DNA of 64,000 nt from Sipunculus nudus. Its lineage: Eukaryota > Annelida > Sipuncula > Golfingiida > Sipunculidae. Of this stretch, positions 11,526 to 23,410 are shown piece by piece. The stretch is taken from positions 52,083,429 to 52,147,428 of the forward strand of contig CM049312.1 in the NCBI GenBank assembly GCA_026874595.1. Reading direction: 5' to 3'. A program made the translations under genes and the position numbers. How positions within the stretch are numbered: position 1 is the stretch's first letter; each line of letters starts with the position of its first letter. Below the pieces are notes generated by a model that was not told the DNA's origin, did no database searches, and saw only the letters and a program-made list of their open reading frames with translations.

Positions 11526-13725
11526 CTGAAAATACAAAACTCCTCAGTTATCAATAAGCATATACTGATCACTGACCATTAATACATTCCTCAAATCCAG
11601 CTGAAGAGTTATTTTTTACATATTAATATACCAAATGATCTGTCCTGAATTAATATAAACCTCATTGTCAGCCCATGCCAGGTGTATTAAAAGTTCACCA
11701 TACAGTCTCACAGTCAGTCTCAAGGGGAAGTCACACAAAACAACTGGCCACGCAGAGTCAACGACCCTCATGTGGTTATCTGAAAATACCTTAAATATTT
11801 ATCATTTGCAGTAAAACAACTTTTGTCCTAAGCTCCATCTTGTATTTGTTGATGGACACAAGATCTTTGGGAAATCTCATAACATATAATTATCCTCATA
11901 AAAAGGCAGGAGATTAAAATTCAGATGACAATACTTATACCATAATGAACAGAATATGATTGAAACTCTAAGTTGAGTGTTAAAAGGATATATTGAAAGC
12001 AAAGAATCATTTCAAGCTTGTACACAAGATGGCTCTGACAGTCAAGAAGCAGTTCACTGTAAATACTGATTATCATTTTATTTCAGGGTACTCTACTGTG
12101 GTATCACTTTCTATATCATATTGTTGTATGTTGAAAATAAATGTTTCCCACTATACTTTTTATCTCCAGCAAGTTATTACCTGTTCAGGAAGGACCCTGT
12201 ATTTAGAGGATTACTGGGTTATGGCATAGCTTTAAAGTGGATGGAGTCTGTACCTATTTATGATGTAATAGAGAGCTGTTTTTGGCAAATGAGCACAATT
12301 TGAAACTAAAAGAAGGGCGACTCATTTGCAACAAAACTCAATGATTGTTTAGTCAGAAAATATTTTACACAATCCTCTCAGAAAGAGAAGTCAAGTGACC
12401 ATGATAACTGAAAACTTAGACATAAAAACAGATTCACTTACACTACCCACAAAATGACATGAGCTCTGTAACCTTTAACATCCATGCTTAACACCACATT
12501 TACAGATGGTAATCATTTCCAATGCTGTTTTGGCAAAATTCGAGCCCAACTATATTTCCTCATATGATATTTTGCACTACACTTAGTAAAGGTTTTAGAT
12601 TACTCAAACAGGGTGGTATAAATAATGTAGATACGCACAGAAATACACTGTCACCTAATATAACTGATGATAGGAAGGCATTCACTCAAGTCTTTTCAGA
12701 TAGCATTTATTTTGTCAACTATATCTGTCAAGCCACTGACACAATTAATGATTTAATGTGAATCCTTGGTTTCTTAAAATGAAGTATTAATGTACACTTT
12801 GGTTGATACACTCTAACTTAAAATTTAATATTTTAAAATTCAAGAGGAAGTAAAAAATTAAAAGAGTAAATAAGAAAAGTAATATTCAACACATTCTGTT
12901 TACAATATTCACAACATAATATTGCTAAAGCACAGTGAACAGATGACTGCTTCAGCTCTACAGATGTTTCACACCAGCAATCTTTTGCAATAAAGCAACT
13001 TGAGGGATATATTGAGCCAAAACTCAAGAGGCATGTATGAGTAACTATAGTAACCATTATAACATCATAATTACAACAATTGTTATCAAGCATACTCCTG
13101 GATTATATCTACAAAACTTTAACAGAAACAAAACCTAGATGTCTAATAAACCAAAACAACTATTTCTGGTAACACAGTAGTGGCCTCAGTGTACATGTCT
13201 GAAGAGTCTCCATGTGTAGTAGGTAATGTGCCTTATCCTGGATACCTGTAAACACGGAGTCCCATACCCACAGGTAGCTTGACAGACATGAACAGATATC
13301 TGTGAACACAAAGTCCCACACCCACAGGTAGCTTGACATACATGAACAGATATCTGTGAACACAAAGTCCCACACCCACAGGTAGCTTGACAGACACGAA
13401 CAGATATCTGTGAACACGGAGTCCCACACGCACAGGTAGCTTGACAGACATGAACAGATATCTGTGAACACAAAGTCCCACACCTACAGGTAGCTTGACG
13501 GACATAAACAGATATCTGTGAACACAGAGTCCCACACGCACAGGTAGCTTGACAGACATGAACAGATATCTGTGAACACCAAGTCCCACCAAATTGTTTG
13601 GGGTCAATTATGCAAAATGCAACCAATTTAATTGATTATGAGAGAAAACGATCAACAATTGATACAGCTGATTAATTGGCACACTACCAAGCCTTGATAT
13701 TAATTAGTTGTAAGTATCCACTTAC
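11526..13725 (-). other. SH2B-like intron (2.2 kb)
   Basis: Bounded by a GTAAGT donor (minus strand, 13725-13720) and the TTTTCAG acceptor at 11526. AT-rich with no second gene. The 54-bp minisatellite lies close to its 5' end. Confidence 0.75.
13241..13590. repeat. 54-bp minisatellite, six copies, in SH2B intron
   Basis: The unit contains GTCCCACACCCACAGGTAGC, TTGACAGACATGAACAGATA and TCTGTGAACACAAA. Six near-identical copies plus a partial first one. The unit is 18 codons long, so several minus-strand frames stay open across the array; these are not genes. Each unit has the perfect palindrome CAGATATCTG. Confidence 0.9.
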
Positions 13726-13827
13726 CTTAAGAACAAATGTGTTTTCCTGGTCAGGCATCTCAAGGGCCGTTGTTTCCCGGGCCTCACATATCAGGAAACA
13801 GAAGATCCCACTTTTTGGTTTGATGGA
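13726..13827 (-). CDS. SH2B: SH2B-like adaptor, exon with middle of PH domain
   Basis: A 102-bp exon (34 codons, phase 0 at both ends) between the acceptor TTTTATTCACAG and the donor AAG-GTAAGT. It encodes SIKPKSGIFCFLICEARE followed by TTALEMPDQENTFVLK. The string ALEMPDxENTFV is a hallmark of the SH2B-family PH domain (SH2B1/2/3). It joins the large exon ending LEFYCPPK (27310) and the exon starting AENGLEY (11525). The 5' head of a pearl-like element (13839) lies only 11 bp upstream of the exon, so part of the sequence before the acceptor is transposon-derived. Confidence 0.9.
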
Positions 13828-13838
13828 CTGTGAATAAA

Positions 13839-15602
13839 ACAAGGGACCCATGGGTCACGGTGCTCAGCTGATTGTGACAGTTATAACTGCATCACCATAG
13901 ATTTATGAAGTTGCAATAAAAATACTATCCTCAGTGCTCAGGAACTAGAGCTCAATGACTGGGGGGGGGGGGGGGGGGGTGAGAGTAACAATACCTTTGA
14001 ATATAAATTCAGAATACGGATTTAAATTCAGTGGTGCTTACAGGAACTGGTGGATGTTACAGCACCTCTGCATATATGTAAAGGATAAAATTTAATTTAA
14101 ATGAAATTATTTTTAAATATTTAAAAACAGACAGAGAGATGCAAAAAAAAAGCAAATAACTTAAATTTCAATTCTAATGAGACAGGAAAATGAGCAATTA
14201 TTTGCATTAGATCCTATTTTTTTCTTTTTTTTAAGTCATTTTATTTAAGTTTATAAATTTTATTAAATATTTGCAGAATATCATATATATCTGAATATTT
14301 AAATTGATTGACAAATCTAAATTGCATCAACATTTATACTTAAGTTAGTCAGGTAACATCACATTATGCACACAGATATATATATTTTTTTTTTAAATAT
14401 ATTTTTTAAATTTGCAAAGCAAGAAATATATGAAAATAACACTCCAGAATTCACAAATTGAAATTGCACCTTTATTCATCCATGATTTGAATCAAATTAT
14501 GCCTACTAATGGATTAAATTATATTTTGTTTAATTATTTAAAAGGAAATAATTTCTTAAAAATGCTACATCAGAACAACGTGGCATCTCTTGGATTAATT
14601 CTTGAATTAATATTTCAAAAAAAGTTGTGCACATTGGATCAAAAACAGCTTTACATTTTAAGAAATACATTTGACAATAACAAACCATGTATTGCAATAT
14701 AATTGGTGATGGTGGTGGGGGAACAGGGGGGGGGTGTTACGTAGGGCCCATGAGAATAAGTGTATGTTTATTACAGCAGGGGTGTTCTGCCAGTGCTGCA
14801 TCACTAATAAGGTTACCTAGGCAAGGCTGTAGTGAGGTAGTGAGCAAGAGTGGGGTCTTAGATATACAAAATGCAAATACATTAGAACACTGAAAAACTT
14901 ATAAATAACTTAAAAATAATTTTTAAGCTTTTACTTTAAAATTTCAGAATTCAACAGATTAAATCCACATGTGTCCCTGCTGTGAAAAATAAATTAAAAA
15001 TACTTATGAGAAAAAATGTGCCATGGTCAAATTTGAGCAAAATTTAAGGTACCAATTTTATATTTTTGCTAATATTTTAAAAAAATTAAAAGATTTTGAT
15101 CTAATTTTGGGTATACAATTAAATTTTGATTAATCAAAGTTATATTACTGAAAAAAAGTCCCTAGCTTTAACATTTTTTTGGTGTTAAGTGACCAAAAAT
15201 ATTTTCCTAATTTTTTACAAAGTGCAATATGTTTGGGCCCATGACTTTTTAAAATTATATAATACAGACCTAATTTCTGGCATGTACATAGGAACTATAT
15301 AGAGGAATATTAATGGTAAATATGAGGAAAAAAAGATGAGTGGTTTTGATATTAGGCAGTCCTGAAGTGTGAAAATAGGTTTTTAATAAAAAAATGAGGT
15401 TTTTCCTTAATTTCTCAAAGGAACAAAGTCGCAAAGACACAGTTTTCGGCTTTGTAGGAGATCTTGGGGACATCTAACATTATGCTGAATTTAGGATTCC
15501 TAGGTCTTACGCTTTCAAAACGTGCCACATCGACGGACCGACAGACGACAGACAATGGACCATGACTATAGCTCAGATGATTTATAGTCAGCTGAGCTAA
15601 AA
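13839..15602 (+). mobile_element. Pearl-like element in SH2B intron
   Basis: The head ACAAGGGACCCATGGGTCAC..GCTCAGCTGA starts at 13839. The tail CTATAGCTCAG..AGTCAGCTGAGCTAAAA ends near 15602. It carries a 19-G run (13961-13979), AT-rich sequence and one copy of the ~600-bp unit (15010-15530) found twice in the 4437-7099 element. The microsatellite before the tail is reduced to ACGGACCGACAGACGACAG. Oriented opposite to SH2B. Confidence 0.6.
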
Positions 15603-16240
15603 ACACACATAGTAATGTGACTGAAAGTAAAACCAACAACCAGTGACATAAATACCTTGTATGATTACAGAGGTATTATTGAGCAAACTTGATGAATACC
15701 ATTAACAAGGCCTACAGCCCTTATGCGAACCTGTGCAATGGGATTACACCAGGTATAATGCTTCAATGCTGGACCATTACTTTTCAAGAACATGTGTAAC
15801 ATGTTTATGAACAATGCAAGTACAAAACACTTTGAACAAGAAACAATTACACAAACATCACTGCTGAAATTCTGGCATGGGTGCACACAACACAAAAATG
15901 ATTGTAGCTGGCACCACCAGTCTTGTATACAATGAAGAAATATATACATATGCCCAATGTCAGACTGATAATGATATGTCAAACCTCTCCTGCAAAATAA
16001 GCAGGGACATATAATGTGCGAAAATTATTGTAGGTGGCGCCGCAAGTCTTGTACACGATAAAGCTACCCAATATGTATAAATGTCTAATTTCAAGCTGAT
16101 GTATCAAATTCCTCTGTAGAAATTAGCAGGCACATACACTGTGCAAAAGTCAATGTAGGTGGCTACACCTGTCTTGTAAACGAGAAAGCCATCAAAGATG
16201 CATAGACAGGTCAAAATATCAGGCCAATACATCAAAATTC
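15603..16240. repeat. Diverged ~130-bp repeats with GGTGGCGCC motif
   Basis: Units near 15903, 16030 and 16153 share the order TGTGCRAAAnT, TGTAGGTGGCnnC, GTCTTGTA.ACGA.AAAGC and AGATGTATAAA. Related to the ~140-bp half-units at 2280-3690. Confidence 0.5.
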
Positions 16241-16680
16241 CCTTGAGTTTGATACACTGGGCTGACCAAGCTTAGGTGAGTAAGACAGTTGCCCCTGAGT
16301 GAACAAATTGCTGCCTCAAGCTACTGCACTGAGTGAACTCTTGACCTGCACCTGACTAGACTGAGTGAACTTTTGACCTGCACCTGGCTGCAATGAATGA
16401 ACTCTTGACCTGTTGCATAATCTGACACAGTTGGCAGTCTGCCAGAGATATAAACAGGTCCAGGCTGATTTTTGGTGCCAAATCTGATGAAGTTAGCAGT
16501 CTGCCAAAGCTACAAATAGAATGGAGCTACTGCACTGAGTAAACTCTTGACCTATACCTGGCTGCACTTCTTCTAATCCTGGCACTGTGCCAAAAACTAT
16601 TTATAGAGCTGACATCACCTTGGCTATTGGCCAACATCAGGGCACTGGCAATCTGCCAATGTAAACCAAGTGCTGCCATC
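16240..16680. repeat. Degenerate ~45-bp repeats
   Basis: CTGAGTGAACTCTTGACCTGCACCTG-like units recur (16306-16420, 16533-16570), together with TGGCAGTCTGCCA phrases. No coding potential. Confidence 0.45.
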
Positions 16681-16984
16681 TGTACACAAAAATGGACCCT
16701 ACTTGAAATAACTTTGAAACAAATATTCCCAATACAAAAATGCTTTTCAGCTGACTTTTTATTAAAAAAAAGAAATCATTAATATATGTAAAATTATAAC
16801 AAACGCATACTGAATGCTGACATGTTGATAATATGTCCTTGCACAGACAACTAATTAAGATAGGTGGCATCATTGTTGATGCATATTAGCTTAAGTTCAT
16901 CAAGACCCATAAGCACAACAAATTTGATGACAATTCAACCAGCCTTTCATGAGGAATCTGGCAATTTGTGTGTATTATGCATTA

Positions 16985-18394
16985 TTTCTGGGGTGCTCAA
17001 ACATACCCCAAAATTCTGAGAACATAGGTTAACTGTGACCCAATTTCAGGTTTCTGGGGAGAACTTTTTAGGAACTCTCAGCATGTCAAGTTAGAAGATT
17101 CTGGGGCCCCATGGTTATGATTTGTGCCCTACTTTGGTATCAAATTTTCAATTATTCTGAGGGGTGCTTAAAAGCCCTATAGCTCAGAAAATATGGGTAA
17201 CAGAGACCTTAATTTACGTTTCCAAGGAGACTTTTACTTACAGATCTCCCTGGATATCAAGTTTGAAGATTCTAGGACCATTGATTACAATTTGAGCCCT
17301 GTTAAGAGATGACTGCATCTTTTATGGTCTCAAAATGGAGAAAAAAAATGGTAAAAATACAAGTGGCGCCACCAGTCACCAGAAACTGATGAAACACTCC
17401 ATGATGCATATGCATGCAAAGAAAAATGCCGATCAATGCACTAGTTGTTCAGATACCAGAGCAAATTTTTAGTTATTCTGGGGGGTACTTCTGAGCCACA
17501 TAGCTTGGACAACATGGGGGACAGAGACCTAATTTCAGGTTTCCATGGAGACTTTTAATGGACCTCCCAGCATGTAAAGAAAAAATTCTAGGTCTAGTCG
17601 TTACGATTTGTGCCCTGTTAACAGATGACTGCATCTTTTAAGGTTTCAAAAATAGATAAATAAAACAAAAAATAAATAAAATAGTAAAATATCGAAAAAA
17701 CAGGTGGTGCCACCAGTCTGCAGAAACTGATGAAACACTCCATGCAAAGAATCATGGTGATTGATGCATAAGTTGTTCAGATACTTGAGCTTTTGTATCA
17801 AAGTTTCTAATATTCTGGCGAGGGGGGGGGGGGGTTCTTGGAAGCCCCATAGCTCACAGGTTTTGGGTAAGAGAGACCTAATTCCAGGTTTCCAAAGAGA
17901 CTTTTCATGGGCCTCCCTGCATGTTGAGACAAGATTCTAAGTCCAGTCATCAAGATTTGTGCGCTGTTAACAGATGATGGCATCTTTTAAAGTCTCCAAA
18001 ATAGAGAAAAAATTGTAAAAAAATCGAAAAATACAGGTGACACCACCATTCTGCAAAAAACTGATGTAACACCCCATGATCAATAACCAGGCTAAGAATC
18101 ATGGTGATCCATGCATTAGTTGTTCAGATACTTGAGCTTTTGTAACAAATTTTTCATTATTCTGGAGGGTACTTTGGAGCCCCATAACTTGAAGAATATG
18201 GGTAACAGAGACCTAATTCCAGGTTTCCAAGGAAATTTTTCCTGGACCTCCCTGGATGTAAAGTAAGAAGATTCCAGGTCCAGTGGTTATGATTTGTGCC
18301 TTGTTAGCGGACAGACGGCCGGATGGCCAGACGGCTGACGGACAAAGAGTGATCATTATAGCTCAGATGACTTACAGTCAGCTGAGCTAAAAAA
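16985..18394 (+). mobile_element. Pearl-like element (335-bp core units and conserved tail)
   Basis: Units with RRGTGGCGCCACCAGTC-type motifs at about 17363, 17701 and 18034 (spacing 333-338 bp), the same consensus as 7100-8700. The tail at 18300-18394 has an ACGG/GCCGG-rich stretch, GGACAAAGAGTGATC and TATAGCTCAG..CAGTCAGCTGAGCTAAAAAA. A 13-G run lies at 17822-17834. I could not find its 5' head; the left limit is approximate. Confidence 0.55.
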
Positions 18395-21300
18395 TACTGG
18401 TAAACATGGGCACTGCATAACAGAGCATCCCCTCACATGGAAGCATAATTAAACTGGATGTATAACACAGTGTGAAAATCATGAGAGCAGCTCTGTGATC
18501 TTAACCTTGGACCCTGTGACCTCAAACTCAATAGGGTTCTTCAATCATGAGTTGGTAAGCCATATGTGAAAAACGAAAGCTTTTGGGTAAACGGTTTGGC
18601 TTTAAATGCGTCCACAAGCTTTTTCAAGAAGTGGTTCCTGTAGCCTTGACCTTTGACCCTCTAACCTCGAAATCAACAGGGTAGTGGGGGAGCTTTATGT
18701 GAAAGAATCGATGAAAGGTTTTGGTCAAATGGTTTGGCTCAAAATATGTCCACAAGCCAATTACGGATGGACTGACAGACGGACACAAGATCGGAGATAT
18801 AACCATATTCCCTCCTGCATTTTCATTAAAACAAGCCTATCTTTTTTATGATAACAGAAGCCAAGTTTATCTATTTATGCACATGTAACCTACCACAAAC
18901 CTTTAGAGACATATCTAAAAAGTACAGTTCTTAATATCTAAAAATGTTCTCATGTTCACAAGAAATCCTAATGATAAAAAACAATAATTTGAAGGATTTG
19001 ACATTGTGGATAAAGGTCAACACTTTTTACCATGTCAAAGAGCACTGTGGAAACAAGTTATGTCCCAAATGTGAGAGAAAAATCTACAGTACCTAAAAAG
19101 TAATAGTAGTCACAATTATTCTAGATTTTCATAGATTTTACTGTTACAAGGTCAAGTTTTAAAGTTTTCATAATCTCCCAAGAATATGACAGAAACAGCA
19201 TCTGGTGTGTCAAATTTGAAGAGATAATATGCAGTTACAGCGGTCAATAAACATATATTTCTGCAGATTCAACCTTGGCATTTACTGGCATTTGCCACCA
19301 GTATGCAATTTCTTATTTGCCACCATTTTGCTAACCCTGATAAAAAATACAACAAACATCAGACCAACATATACATGAATCCAAAAATCAAATTATCTTA
19401 ACATGAAGTTATGATTAATGTATAAGATAAGTTACAGCATGCTACTACCATAAATTGACTGGCAGGGTTGTCTGTCACAGATCAGGCGGGACTTCCTGGT
19501 TAATAATGTTTGGACGATTTCACACAGCTGGAGCCTCTACCACATATCTCTTATCTACCATTATCATCTTATCTTGCTGGTTTTACTTACTAGCTGTTAA
19601 TGCTAAACATGGAAAGGAAACAGGAACTAATGAAATGTTTTGAGATGTGATCCGTGTATGTTTTATGAGGACACATATATATTAGGACAAAAGTGATTCA
19701 TGAACATCAGCCCACTGATTCAGTTTACCCAGTACACATCTAACAGAGCAGATAAACTAATTATTACATATTTACAAAGTACACATCAAACAAATCATAT
19801 AAACAAGTCATAATCAAAGCATGGGTACATCATGAAACTATCATTTCCTGCAAATTAGAGAGCAGGTTATACAAGTAATAAAGTGAACTGGGATGTGTGA
19901 GTCACCATGTGACCTCTATAATATTGTTAAATATAGACATAACTAAAAATCAGCATTCTAAGGAATGCAAGCCTCCGCCACGTGGTTGTCCCTATGTAGG
20001 ATACTCCCAAAACCATGTTTGCATCACTTATTCGGCCCATATACCAGGGTTCATTCGTGCATTAGTGACTGTAGATTCATGTGCCAGATCAATACTCAAT
20101 TCTAATCAATTCTTCATTGATACATTCCTTAAAATGGCCAGAAAATCTCATGAGATTCCACTCATGATTGCAGGGCAGGTATGAAATCATTATTTAAATA
20201 ACTGTAAAAAAGTCATGTAAATCATCAAAAGTTAATTGACCAATTGCAATATATATTACTGCATTATGGATCACATGATTTTAGAAAATCATTAACTGAA
20301 GATCATATGTGACAAAAATTCAAAATAATATGCAATTATTTGTTGTAAGCTTTAAACTTATTACTTTATAAAATGCTTTTAAATACTGTCATAATAATCT
20401 ATATAACAAAATCTGTTAATTTAGTTGATAAAAACCGAGGAAATTATTAATTTATCAATTAATTAATAAAAGTTGATTTACTGGTATATAAAACAGTAAG
20501 AAAATGTTTTTTTTAATCAATTTTTTACCAGTCGGCATGACTGCATGGGTGTTGTGAACAAACACACACAATCACACACAAACGAGGATGAACACATGTA
20601 TACTTTCCTGGCGGAGTAAAATAAATTCCATAATCACTGTCAGTATTAGTAAACGAAAGTGATACACTGACACAGAAAGGTTAAACAAATAGTAATGAGT
20701 GTCCTTACATCAGGCTTGTATTCTGTTGCACATGTGTATTGTGATGAGAGGGCCTATATCACAAGAACCTTTTGGAAACACAGCTTGCCTACAAGCTCTA
20801 TATAAATCTGGCCGAGGCATTACAATAAATGCTCTGTGTGGTGGTGCCTCACAACATGAATATCTAGGAGTATCCCCAGGCCAATTCTGATAACTTTTAC
20901 TTTCTTTACACCACTACAAACATTATACATATATTCACTCACATTTAAAGCCATTCATTAGCCTACCTTTTCTGTAGAATGTGTGTTATTTCTGGTTTAC
21001 CTATATTTGAATTAAGTCTTAGTATTTCCTGTTACTTAAGTACTGAAGAAAAGTTCTTATACCACCTCTATGATAGACGTATCTGAAAGCTGTGAGTAAT
21101 GTTTACAAACATAACAAGGCACCTATTGGTCACTGTGCTCTGCTGATGTTGACCTTGAAGGTAAATATCTAAAATTATATCAAACGGGGATAAAGTCTGA
21201 GAGGAAGAGGTAATATAGGCCATTGTTGGTTGATATGATTGGTTTGTACTGATGAGTAAGAAATGGCTGCAAATACTGTTTTGTGATCTAACCATGTGTT

Positions 21301-22100
21301 TTCTAATGTTGAAACTCAAGCATCAGAGCAGTTAGTGAGCATAAGATCTATACTATAACCATGATCACTGTTTGGCTTTTTAATAAGCTGTTGCCAGTTA
21401 AACAGTTTACACATTTGTTCAATTAGATCCTATTTTATTTTTATAATACCATTTTTTTTAAATTTTATAAAATGTATGCAGCTGCAATTTAACTAACGTC
21501 AACAGCCCACAGGTGCATGGACTTGCCAAGGTGGAAGGAATCAATGGCAGGGGGGGAGTTGATGATGGGAGTTACACCACCTCTGTATATACACACAGCA
21601 TATGAAACTTAATTCAATAGTGCTGACAGACTGGTAGGCACACAGCTGATCACTTTATCCCCCATTCTCCTGAAGAAGGAAAAATAATGTTTTTATAATA
21701 CTAATTTTCTTTATTTGATTATTTTTATATAGTTAGTAAAGAGTAAATAAACTGTTTCCCCAGTGCACAGGTGCAAGGACTCAATGGTTTTTTTTTGGGG
21801 GGGGGGGGGGTGGGAGTAACAAATCTCTGCATACACATACAGGATATGGAATTTAATTCAAAAGTGCTTACAGAGAAAAAAAAAAGTTGATTCTAATTAT
21901 TGAATATTTAAAAAAAGGCAGAGAAATGAAAAAACAAAGCCAATCTCTTTATTTCCCATTCAACTGAGGCAGGAAAAACTAGACATTTCTTGGCACCGCA
22001 GGTGCTAGAGTATCCCCAGACATAGTAGCCCCCTGCCCCTTTAAGAATAGGCCCCCATTTTTAGCAGCATATACTGACACTTGGCATATTTATTGTTTCT
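18395..22100. other. Intronic spacer with scattered old repeats
   Basis: Traces of the GACCTTGACCTTTGACC family are seen at 18480-18790 and of the ~145-bp family at 19010-19290. The rest (19300-22100) is AT-rich unique sequence with a 14-G run (21797-21810) in a twice-repeated segment (21480-21560 and 21750-21850). No exon with convincing splice sites and homology. Confidence 0.5.
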
Positions 22101-23410
22101 TCCATCTATCAATCCACAATCTTGTTGAAGATGTTGGTCCTGTGACCTTGATCTTTTTAAAGAAGTGTCCTGTGACCTTGACCTTTGACCTCATGACCCC
22201 AAAATCAATTCCGGTCTTGCTTTTCCAATGGGACATATACAAGTCAAGTTTGAAATCTATACATCAATAAAGCAGGAATTACCATCCAGAAACTAATTTT
22301 TTGACAGATGGCTCCTGTGACCTTCACCTTTGACCTTGTGACCTCAAAATTGAAAGGGTTCTTCTTCTATAGGCAGGTGAACTATATATGCAAGATGAAA
22401 GATCTGAGATGAAATGTTTGGCTGAAAATGCATCCACAATCTTTTTAAAGATGTGTCCTGTGACCTTGACCTTTTACCTCATGACCCCAAAATCAATTGG
22501 AGTCTTGCCTTTTCAATGGGACATATATAAGTCAAGTTTGAAATCAATACATCAATAAAAGCAGGAATTATCATCCAGAAACTAATTTTTGGACAGATAG
22601 CTCCTGTGGCCTTGACCTTTGACCTTGTGACCCCAAAATTGATATGGATCATCCACTATTGGCAAGTGAGCTATATATTCAAGATGGAAGACCTGGGATG
22701 AAAGTTTGGCTTAAAATGCACTCTCAGTATCTTTTAAGATGCCAGTCCAGTGACCTTGACCTTGACCTTTGACCTCATGACCCTAGAACCTATAGGGTTC
22801 TTACTTTAGTGGTGGGCCATACATAAGTCACGTTTGAAATCCATATGTCTATCAACACTGGAGATATCATAAGAGGTGTGTGATTTTCACCATTGATGGC
22901 AATATTAAAGGTCAAGGCCACTCTCATAGGAAAGGTCATGACCCCAATATAAATAAACATCATCCAATAACCCATACCTATGTATATGCATAATATAAAA
23001 GAAATCTGTCCATTAGTTTTTGACTTATAATGCTCACAGTACTGTAAGGTGGCAATTTTGGGGGTATTAAAGGGCACGAAAACAAGTAAAGAATAATAGG
23101 TGGCGCCATCAGTTTCTGGAACATGACAACCCTATCCATGATCTTCCATCAACTTGATTTTGGGATAAATCCATGCAAGATTTCTTGAGATATTAAAGAA
23201 TTTGTGTGATTTTCCCCAAAATTGGACCTATTCAAGGTCACGACACTCTCCTAGTAAAGGTCATGACCTCATTTTAAATAGGTGTCGTCCTCTTACCGAT
23301 ATCTATACATATACCAAGTTTGGTAAAGTTCCGTGAAATATTTTTCGGGTTATCGCGCCAACAAGATTTATATGCGGTGGCGGCGGGACCGGTATGAAAA
23401 CATAGTTTCC
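22100..23410. repeat. Tandem GACCTTGACCTTTGACC repeats (~145/290 bp)
   Basis: CCTGTGACCTTGACCTTTGA-like blocks recur near 22140, 22315, 22455, 22605 and 22745. Alternate copies match best: CATGACCCCAAAATCAATT at 22193 and 22482, and CTAATTTTTnGACAG at about 22290 and 22580. The higher-order period is therefore about 290 bp, built of two ~145-bp halves. The array closes with TAGGTGGCGCCATCAG at 23098 and a tail seen also at 10709-11010. Confidence 0.65.

Noticed and set aside
13160-13626. Three overlapping minus-strand frames of 107-146 codons
   Set aside because: They are the three readings of the 54-bp minisatellite; the peptide repeats follow the DNA repeat, with no splice or start context.
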